DNA of 64,000 nt, from the NCBI GenBank assembly GCA_016934675.1, contig JAFGSJ010000051.1:139387-203386 (forward strand), in the 5' to 3' direction. Made by a program: the position numbers and the translations under genes. The notes under the pieces are model-generated. The model worked only from the letters and a program-made list of their open reading frames with translations. It did not search any database and was not told where the DNA came from. Shown here in pieces: positions 44,919-54,100 of the stretch (its first letter is position 1; each line of letters begins with the position of its first letter). This DNA is from a bacterium. Its GTDB lineage: Bacteria; CSSED10-310; JAFGSJ01.

Positions 44919-46262
44919 TTAAATCAAGTCGTATTCCTTGATTTTGCGGTAGAGTGTAGCGGGGCTGATCTGGAGAATGCGGGCGGTTTTTTGTTTATCG
45001 TTATTGGTAAATTGAAGGGTTCTGGAGATGACGATTTTTTCGATAGCTGAGAGTGACATACCAATCTCGATGGGAATGGACTGGAGGGCGTCTCCGACAG
45101 AGAGCATGGGCATGTGATCGAGTTTTATCATTGTTTCCTGGCAGAGCACAACGGCTCGTTCGACCATATTTTCAAGTTCACGGATGTTTCCTCGCCAGCG
45201 GTATGCCAGCATTTTTTTCAAGACATCGGGTTGGACGCCCTGAATATTTTTGTTATTCAGATCGTTATATTTGGAGATAAAGTATTGTACAAGGAGAGGG
45301 ATATCGTCGAGTCGTTCGCGGAGGGGGAGCATTTTAATGGCGAAAACATTCAATCTGTAGAAGAGGTCTTCACGGAATTGTCCGTTTTCGACAGTCTCTT
45401 CGAGATTGACATTGGTCGCAGCGATAAGTCTGATATCGACTTTTTTGGTTTCGACCCCGCCGAGTCGTTCGAATTCTGAATTTTGCAAAACGCGTAGGAG
45501 CTTGACCTGCATAGCCGGGGTCAATTCACTGATTTCATCGAGGAAGAGAGTACCTTCGTGGGCCAGTTCGATTTTGCCTTTTTTTGATTTAACTGCGCCG
45601 GTAAAGGCACCGGGTTCGAAGCCGAAGAGTTCCGCTTCGAGCAGGTTTTCGGGGATGGCCCCACAGTTTATATTAACGAAGGATTTATGTCGGCGGGGGC
45701 TGTAGTGATGGATGGCTTTAGCCGCCATTTCTTTACCGGTGCCTGTTTCTCCTGTGATCAGTACAGTCGACCGAGATGGTGCGATTTGGCGGATCAGTTC
45801 GGTTATCTGGACGAATTGTGTGTTCAGACCAATGAATACCGGGGCGGTTGGTTCCGATTCGAGTTGCTGTCGGAGCCTGACATTTTCCTGTCGAAGCATG
45901 ATGATTTCGCGTAGACGGTCGAGTTGACGTCTGATATCGATGAAGCGAAAGGGTTTGACCAGGTAATCATAAGCCCCGCCCCGGATGGCGTCGATGGCGG
46001 ATTCCACCGAACCGTACGCCGTAATTATAATAACAGGTATTTCGAGTTTCTTTTGTTGCAGGTGTTGCAGGATTTTCATGCCTGAACCGTCTTTGAGTTT
46101 GAGATCGGTTATGACGATATTGATCTCATCCCTTTTCAGGATTTTCAGGGCTTCACCGAGTGACTGGGAGGTGACGATCTGATAGAACTCACTCTCGAGG
46201 CCCGTTTTCAGAGCAGTCAGCGTATCGATTTCATCATCGACAATCAGGACTTTAAGTTGCAT
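44919..46262 (-). CDS. Sigma-54-dependent response regulator (NtrC family)
   Basis: A 447-residue regulator from ATG 46262; the longer frame overlaps the kinase needlessly. The receiver domain begins KVLIVDDEIDT and has the phospho-Asp in IVITDLKLKDGSG. The AAA+ domain has Walker A GETGTGKE, the sigma-54 contact GAFTGA and Walker B GTLFLDEISE. The C-terminal Fis-type helix-turn-helix is KTARILQISPATLYRKIKEYDLI. It overlaps the kinase gene by 11 bases and must be its partner. Its targets are unknown. Confidence 0.95.
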   Translation of the reverse strand: MQLKVLIVDDEIDTLTALKTGLESEFYQIVTSQSLGEALKILKRDEINIVITDLKLKDGSGMKILQHLQQKKLEIPVIIITAYGSVESAIDAIRGGAYDYLVKPFRFIDIRRQLDRLREIIMLRQENVRLRQQLESEPTAPVFIGLNTQFVQITELIRQIAPSRSTVLITGETGTGKEMAAKAIHHYSPRRHKSFVNINCGAIPENLLEAELFGFEPGAFTGAVKSKKGKIELAHEGTLFLDEISELTPAMQVKLLRVLQNSEFERLGGVETKKVDIRLIAATNVNLEETVENGQFREDLFYRLNVFAIKMLPLRERLDDIPLLVQYFISKYNDLNNKNIQGVQPDVLKKMLAYRWRGNIRELENMVERAVVLCQETMIKLDHMPMLSVGDALQSIPIEIGMSLSAIEKIVISRTLQFTNNDKQKTARILQISPATLYRKIKEYDLI

Positions 46263-47826
46263 CAGCAGGTTTCTCCGGGCGAACGTCGCTGGATGGAATA
46301 CTAATGGTAAAGCGCGTCCCGACCTCCGATTCGGAACGGCAGGTAATGTTACCATGATGAGCTCGAACTATCTCACGGGCGATAAACAGGCCCAGTCCGG
46401 TGCCCGTGTTTTTTGTGGTGAAGAACGGTTCGAATACTTTCCGTTTCAGGTTTGGAGGGATGCCGGGGCCATTGTCTCGGATGACCGTGTAGACCCGTTG
46501 CTTGCGACGATAAGTTTTGATGACAATACTTCCACTCGTATTCAGGGCCTCGAGCGCGTTTTGAATCAGATTCACAAAGGCTCGCCGAATCTGGACCCAA
46601 TCGCCCAAAACCCACAATTCACGAGCACCGGCGTCATATCTGAGTGAGATCCCCTTGACCTGGGCTTCCAGGCTCAGGTCATCGACCAGGGTTTGTAACA
46701 GCTCGATCAGATTCATCCGTTCGGGATAGAGTTCAGAGATATGACTGTATGACAAATATTGATTCAGGTTCGTTTTCATCTGCTGCAGGGCCCGCCCGAT
46801 CACGGTGATATACTCACTGACTTTGGCCTGGACTTTCCCGCCCGTTACCATTAAAGCTTGCTCGAGAAGTTCAAGATTGAGTCCGAGTGTATTGATCGGA
46901 TTACGGATATCATGCATGATCGCCGAGGTCAACCGGGCAATGGTTGTCAATTGGCTTAATTGCTGCTTATAGGGGTTTTCGCGCAGTTTATTGAGGACTT
47001 CCTGCAATGAGAGAATGAAGAATATCTGTCCGGGATGGGCATGTTTGATTCTGGTAATGGCCACCATTACCTGGATAGGATTGCCTGCTTTCTGCTGCAG
47101 ATATAGTTTGAAATTTGAGAGGACTTTACGTTCGGACTGGATTTTACGTAAGAAGATCATCTGGGATTTGTCGGTAAACAGGGTCAGAACACTTTTTTTC
47201 ATGATATCGGGCGGGCTATATCCCGTGGTTTTTTCAGCCATCCTGTTCCAATGGATGATCCTGAATTCATTATCCAGACAGATTACGGCTACGGGTGACT
47301 CTTTCAATATCTGATAGATAACCATCAACTGTTTCTGCATGTCATTTTTGACAATTCTAAATTCATCGATCAGGACCTGGTCACGATGAAGGATCGCCCG
47401 GTAATGGGCTTCCCATTCGCGGGACAGCCGATCGATCGTCTGCTCAAGGACCATACTCAAACGAAGAAGTACCTGCGTGCCTTTACCGGTGTTTTGGGCA
47501 TATCGGTTTCTCAGATAGCTGCTGATGATCGAACGAAAGACTTCGATAAGTCTGACTTGTAGATTAAAGTAACCTTTCAATTGTAAGTCATGATGAAAGC
47601 TTTTCAGGCAATACGCGGCCAGATGACTTGTTTCATCATCCTGGTAAGTCTGGGGCTGGAGTTCAAGGTCCTTGATGAAGTAGCGAATCATCCCCGAAAA
47701 AACCTTTTTCAAAGCTTTCTCGTTACATTTAAGTGGGACAGGGCCCGGGAATCGCTCGAATATCGCCAAGGCATTCTCGACCAACCCGGCTTTATCGCTT
47801 TGATGTATGAATTGTGTGTGCTTCAT
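46252..47826 (-). CDS. PAS-domain sensor histidine kinase
   Basis: A 524-residue kinase from ATG 47826, which has GGTGG eight bases upstream. No membrane helix is evident, so it is probably cytoplasmic. A helical N-terminal region (about 170 residues) is followed by a PAS domain (SPVAVICLDNEFRIIHWNRMAEKTTGYSP). The HisKA box is SAIMHDIRNPINTLG, followed by LVNLIQNALEAL, RDNGPGIP and NTGTGLGLFIAREI. It is paired with the NtrC-type regulator by gene overlap. The signal is unknown. Confidence 0.94.
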   Translation of the reverse strand: MKHTQFIHQSDKAGLVENALAIFERFPGPVPLKCNEKALKKVFSGMIRYFIKDLELQPQTYQDDETSHLAAYCLKSFHHDLQLKGYFNLQVRLIEVFRSIISSYLRNRYAQNTGKGTQVLLRLSMVLEQTIDRLSREWEAHYRAILHRDQVLIDEFRIVKNDMQKQLMVIYQILKESPVAVICLDNEFRIIHWNRMAEKTTGYSPPDIMKKSVLTLFTDKSQMIFLRKIQSERKVLSNFKLYLQQKAGNPIQVMVAITRIKHAHPGQIFFILSLQEVLNKLRENPYKQQLSQLTTIARLTSAIMHDIRNPINTLGLNLELLEQALMVTGGKVQAKVSEYITVIGRALQQMKTNLNQYLSYSHISELYPERMNLIELLQTLVDDLSLEAQVKGISLRYDAGARELWVLGDWVQIRRAFVNLIQNALEALNTSGSIVIKTYRRKQRVYTVIRDNGPGIPPNLKRKVFEPFFTTKNTGTGLGLFIAREIVRAHHGNITCRSESEVGTRFTISIPSSDVRPEKPADAT

Positions 47827-47880
47827 AGTGCCAACCACCATGGTCAGGTATCGGACTGCATGATTGTAAGGATAGTAGCT

Positions 47881-48093
47881 CTACTCCCAAAAGACCGTTC
47901 TCGAGTTTTCTATCTCGGTCCTGATCACAACCTGAACGCCGATAAAATAACTTTTACTGGCCCGATTGTCAAGACTTTCGTTCACCCAAAATCCACTAGC
48001 CGTTGCGACGACCCTTTTTTTGATCTTTTCATCTCGGAGCTGGTCCTGGTCGAGATTGCCGGGGGCGACAGTGATGCAGCCGCCCGAAGACAT
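47881..48093 (-). CDS. Possible small hypothetical protein or remnant, PilZ-like tail
   Basis: A frame of 70 residues fills most of the 348-base gap between the giant gene and the kinase. It reads SSGGCITVAP early and VVATASGFWVNES, then SYFIGVQVVI, a pattern similar to the C-terminal half of PilZ domains. The same frame continues about 18 residues upstream without an ATG before a stop. No ribosome site is clear and the Arg-rich PilZ start is absent. It may be a decayed gene or chance. Confidence 0.25.
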   Translation of the reverse strand: MSSGGCITVAPGNLDQDQLRDEKIKKRVVATASGFWVNESLDNRASKSYFIGVQVVIRTEIENSRTVFWE

Positions 48094-48174
48094 GCTCTTG
48101 TCCAGGAGATACCTGTTCTCGAACTCACGGCTGAAACAGCCACTACGTACTCAGAAAATGAAGGAGCTCTGAAC

Positions 48175-51100
48175 TCAGGGTAAATAGGTATATCCTCCTG
48201 ACAAGGTCCCGATCTGATTATCCGGATTGATGACCGAAACAGGACAACTACCTGCCGTCAAGGGCGGTGTCGTGCAAGAGATTGAGTTTTCGTTGGTAAC
48301 GGAAATATCTGAAGCCGGTGTCGAGCAGAACAGAACGCGTGCGTTCGGTTGAAAATGATGCCCAAGGACCGTTACGGGTGTACCGGTGTTTTGTGGTCCA
48401 CTCGAAGGCGAAACGATGAGAACCTTGGGTGGCGTGTCCGGCAATTGATAATTCCAGACCTTATAATAGCAGTTAGTGCAGGGCGGTGTTCCGCTCTGGT
48501 CATCCGCAAAATTGGTCAAGCCATCTTCAATCGGGGCGCTGATCAAGTCTGCGGCCTCGAAAAACGGTGATTCGGACCGATAGACAAAGTAATAACCATC
48601 GATTAAAGAATTATTCCCGAGCGTGTCATTCCAGTCGAGGGTATAGACTGTCCCGGCCTTGGTCAGGTGCATGGTCAGGTGCAGATCATCGGTCCGATCA
48701 TCGAATGTGCGATTGTTGTTGTATTCAGAGCCATCGTTATCGCGTCCACCATCTGTATCACCCCGGCATGGGTCGGACCCGAGCACGCACTCGGCGAGAT
48801 TGTTCAAGAGATCGTAATCCGGGTCAGCTTCGGCATCAGCCACCGCACTATCGAGACAGTCATGCTGGTCCTCGAACAGATCAGGCAAACCATCTTCATC
48901 TGAATCAGCCAGGGTGATCTCGTAAGTGATCGGTCCCTCCCAGGTTGAACCGTAAGGTACGGGCGTGCCACCGGACAGATCGGGTCCGCTCGATGAAAGC
49001 AGACCGACATTGCCGACATTGTCAATCGCCTGAACAAAATAGCGGATGTCACCCATGAGTGTTAGATTGCCTTGCCAGGTACCGCTGCTATTGGTCAAAT
49101 CCATGGTTTTCCAGTGTGTGGTCAGGTAATCGTTGTAGGTGATCACGACACGATAGACCCCGGAATCATCGCTAACCGGGACCGAAAAAGAAGCTGTCAA
49201 CCCGTCAAGCACATGAAATCCCGCTACACCGGGATCTGCTATTGTCGGGGAAATGATGTCGCTCGAAGTCGAGTAATAGACGACCATCTGCATATCGTTG
49301 AAATGGGCCTCGGTGTTCTCGGTTTCTTCGAAATATCCAGTCCGGACCACCATATTCGTGTAGCCGACCTGGCCGATATCTTTCTGGGCTGAGCCTCCGG
49401 AGGTGCCATAGGAGACACGGACACAGGGCGTAAAACCGCTGACCAGCGGCAGTGGGCCTTCATCGCCGGGCGGATTGGTAGAGCGGGGCACACCTATCAC
49501 GGGATTGAATGCTTCTTCCGGGCTATAATGACCACCTGTGAAAACAACTCCATGGGCTTCGGTCCCTGATAATTGGGATTCGTAGACAAATTGAGGTTGG
49601 AGAGCGTCACCGACCTCATCGGAAGAGCGCCCATTCAATTCGTAATAATCGCCATCTTCCGTGTTTATTTTCGTATATGTGCCCGATCCGAAACTGAAGT
49701 TCAACTCGAGTTCGGTTACTCCCGAGGGGAGGTCTTTGTTCGTGCTTGACGAATGCAATTTTTTCGTCAGACAAACCCCATCTGCACAGCCGTAATCCTG
49801 ACCGTCTGGTGCCGGCAAACCCGGCTTTTCATCATCTCTTTTCGCAACATCGGTGACGATGACCGTATTGGGGATACCAAACAAGGTCAGTTCATGCAGG
49901 ACTTTCTCGTCAAAAACGTCATACCGGTTGGTTTCGAGATAGTAATCGCGTTTGGCCTCAGCCAGTGCATTACCGATAGATAATGAATCAACCGTCAGTA
50001 TTTCCCCGGAGATTTTCTCGATGAGTTTTTCGGTCAAGCCACGTCCATGCTTAATCCCCCAGCCATAACCCGTATTGCCGATATAGGCCAGAACACCCTT
50101 GGTGCTCAAGACCTCGGGCAGGTCGAGCGGATTCGGATCGGAAAGCGGGACCGGTAAACCGGAATGACAGCCTGAACTATATACTATGGTTCCGTTGAGA
50201 TTGTATGCGTCGTAGGGCGGGGCATTCATCTCGACAGCAGTCAGGAGTGACAAATCCGAGGCCGCCCAACCGTAATGATTGGCATGAGTATTGACCAAGG
50301 CCAACTGAGGTGGACTCGTTGAAAAGAGTTGATTGCCCAGGTCGCTGTCCGAATAGGTCAGATCGGGGCACACCAGGCCAAGGTCCTCCGGATCGTCGAG
50401 CAGAAAATCGGTTGTTTCCTGGCCCAAAAATTCCTGATACAGGACACAGGCCGAGTCGTACAGAAAGTCAAAGCCAGTCACCAGTACCCGGTCTGTGATT
50501 GCAGTCAGATTGACCTGGCCGTCGTGCGACAAATATATGTTCATCAACTCGATCATCTGGTCCGGTGTCTCGACCAAACGACCAATGGCCAGATCATTCA
50601 GATACACCGAGCCATCACCTGGCAGATCGGATAGTTCCGGACCGGATTCCGCATAATAATTATCGGTCAAAAAATAGTTCAGGGCAATTGCTGAGCCTAC
50701 CGTGCTGCCGGTATCAAGCCCGACCTGATCGGGATATTGAGACTCGGGGTAGATACTGGTCCCGTCAGGCATCCGGTAAAAGGGAATCTGCTGATCATCA
50801 CCGACAAGAATTATATAGCGCACATTCGTATATGTTGTGGTGATCAAACCATCGCTCTCATTATAGAGATAAGCCCAAATAGCGGCTGCGACAGAGTTAG
50901 CCCGTTCCTGTGCACCGCTTTCGTCGCAGGGCAATTCCGTCGAGCACGGTCCGGGATAGCAACTGTCCCAGCAATAATAAGCCTGCTGGATCGTGCTAAC
51001 CAGCACCAGGTCGCGGACGATACCCACAATTTTATTATGCTCAGACAGTTCCTGTAGTTTCAGGGCCAGGGCCTCTTGGGCAGCAGTGCCATACTGGCTC

Positions 51101-54100
51101 TCTATCCGGCCGGAATCCCAAAGAACAAGCGTCTTGACGGCCGAGGTTGTCGGCTTGATGATATAGAAATTCGCATTGGACTCATCCGTGGCACTATTGG
51201 CTGAGTTATCAGTAACTTCGAGTCTGATTCTGCATCTGGCTGAAGGAAACGTTTGGCCTTGAGCGTTGGCCTGATCTGCCGTGGGCATGTCCCACCAGAA
51301 CGAATGATCATCCGCTTCAAGCGTGTCGGTACCCGAGGCATTGTCCGCCGGACATTCTATCGGGTCCTCCGAATCGGCAATACAGGTCCAAGTCTCTCCT
51401 TCATCAGTCGAGTATATGAGACGGTTCCTGCTCAAAACGAAATTATCCGACGCCTCCCAGGAAATCAGGTGCGAGCTCAGGGCCTGTTCGGATTCGGAAT
51501 AAGTCCAGGAGTCGCCACCATTGGGCGTGATAATTTCGATTTCGGGTGGTGCACCATCCAAGACCTTAAAGACGAGCGGCACACAGTCAATCCGGTCTGT
51601 CGTATCGATAGATTTCAGCCAGATCCTGTGCAGACCGGGCGTGGCCAGGCCATACGAGATCAGGTCCGACTCATCCAAACGGACACTCGCGGCTTCAATA
51701 TCAAACGTCCCACAACAGTTAGCCGCATCGTGCAGGTCCCAGAAATTCGATCTGGTATCGTAGGCATCGTCGTCCGGGGTCGTGCTGTGGGGATTACTGC
51801 CCACGGTCGAAGCGACCCCGTCCAGGCTGATCGTATCGGTCTGGCCTAAAACAAAGAGCGGACTGGCCGGTGGAGTGTTATACAGACTCTGGACCTCGTT
51901 TGCATCCAGGGCCCGATTGAAAATGATCACTTCATCGATATCGCCTTTGAAATATTCCATTACACTGCCGCGCCAGCCTCGACCAACCATGACATCGGCT
52001 ATGTTTGAAACGGGACCGGTAAAAGTGCCACTGTCGACCAGATCACCGTCGATATAAATCAGGGCCAGATCGATCGAACGGTCGAGCACGCCCACGATAT
52101 GGTGCCAAAGACCGTCCCGCAGGTCCGTCTCTCCCTGGACGACGACATAACCCGTCCCTTCAGCATAAAGACTCATCCCGCCATAAGCGTTTTCACGCAA
52201 CTCGAGCGAGTAGTGGTTCGGAGTATAACCTGAGCCGGGGCGCTTTGAAACAATTGGTGCATTGAGTCCAGTCGAGCCAACATCGGTCCTGATCCAGGCC
52301 TGGACCGAAAAACTTTCAGTCTCATCGAAATCGATTTCGGGCCGGTGCTTTACTACCAGATAATCATCAACGCCATCAAAACTCCGGGCACTATTGACCC
52401 AGCCTTGTTCGAGTATGGTGGGACATGTATCGATGGCACAGGTGGGATGGTTGCCCCAGGCCGAGCTATCCTGATAGATCATGAGGGAGCCGGGGTCATC
52501 CAGATGAAGATACAACACGGCAGCATCACGGATATAGCGATCACGGACCTCCAGTGGAGTCAGAGCCCGTTTGAACACAGCGACCTCATCGATCGAACCG
52601 GCAAACCAATGCCGGTCCGTGGACAGGATGCGTGAACCGACATGAAAATCAAGTTTCGTCGCAAGGGTGAAATTGCCCAGGTCCTGTGAGGCGACTTCAA
52701 AACCATTGACATAGAGCCTGCCTGTATTTTCACCATAGCTGGCTGCCACATGATACCACACTTCTGGCGTGAATTGACCGGCCGGACTCGAAAGAGGATG
52801 AGAAAACAAATCATCATCGACAAAATCCACATACAGATAATCAAAGGCATCGTATTGCCAGAGATGGACACCTGTTGTTGAAATGTCACCAAATTCCAGA
52901 ATTGGTTGGCTTGTCGCTCCGGTGGCGGGTTTTATCCAAGCCATGAGCGTAATTTCAGAAGCGGTATTCAGCGAAGTCGTGCTGGAAATGACAATATCAT
53001 CCTTGTCGCCGTCATAGGTTGCTGCCAGCCTGACCTGTCCGGAAGAACCGCTCAGGGGACATCCGGTACAACTCCCATCATTGCCCAAACCTGATCCATC
53101 GGCAAAAGTTGACCTGCCGGGCGGTTCGTCCAGGTGCAGAAGCAGCACTGCGGAAAGATCGGACACCGGGACTGCGAGCGGTGCTGTGCTGGGATACAAT
53201 ATGCCCAAACCACCGAACGGAGTTCCTCCCCAGACAATCATTTCAGTCCCGGTCCAGATCGCAGTGTGATCTCGACGTTCAGGTGGAACATCCTCGAGCG
53301 GCGTGCTTGTCCATGAACCGCCAATTTCATCCGGTCGATAGCGCCCACCGCTTGACATGCCCCATATGTCATCACTCAGCCTTGATCCTCCCCAGACTAT
53401 CATTTCATCCCCCGTCCAAACTGCTGTATGATTCGCACGGGCTTCCGGTGTACTCGAGGTCGAGAGCATTGACCAGATGTTAAGAGCGGGATTGAAACAA
53501 CCACCGGTATTTAAATTCAGGAGGCTTTCAGTGCCGGTGTCATAATACGTTCCCCCCCACACGATCATTTCGTTGAGGTCCTTATTCCATACAGCCGTCG
53601 CATTCCCACGGCCTTCCGGTGCATCCGTCAAGGAAACAGTACCCCAGGTATTCGTGGCCGGATAATAGCGGGCACCATCATTGTGATAGGGTACCGTTCC
53701 GGAGTAGCCACCCCAGAAGATCATCTGTTGACCGGTCCAGACGGTACTGTGATTGGAGCGTCCCGGCGGACAATTGGTCGCCGTGTTTGTGGATAACCAG
53801 GAGTCGCTCCCGGGCAGATAGCGCCCACCGGTGTTGAAATAGGTAGTACTACCACCAGAACTCTCGTAATCAGCTCCTCCCCAAATCGTCACATATGTCC
53901 CGGTCCAGACCATACTGCAGTCCCGACGTTCCGAAGGACAATTCGTCCCGGTCGAGGTGGCCTGCCAGGGATCAAGACCGCCATCATCGAGAACAGGATC
54001 GTAGCGTCCGCCTGTATTGCACTCTGCTATACCCTGTGGGATATCGAACCCACCCCAGATGATCATCTCGGAACCGGTCCAAACAGCGGTGTGGTCATAA

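Noticed and set aside
47590-48183. Plus-strand frame of 197 residues
   Set aside because: Mostly antisense to the histidine kinase gene, with no ribosome site or recognisable motif.
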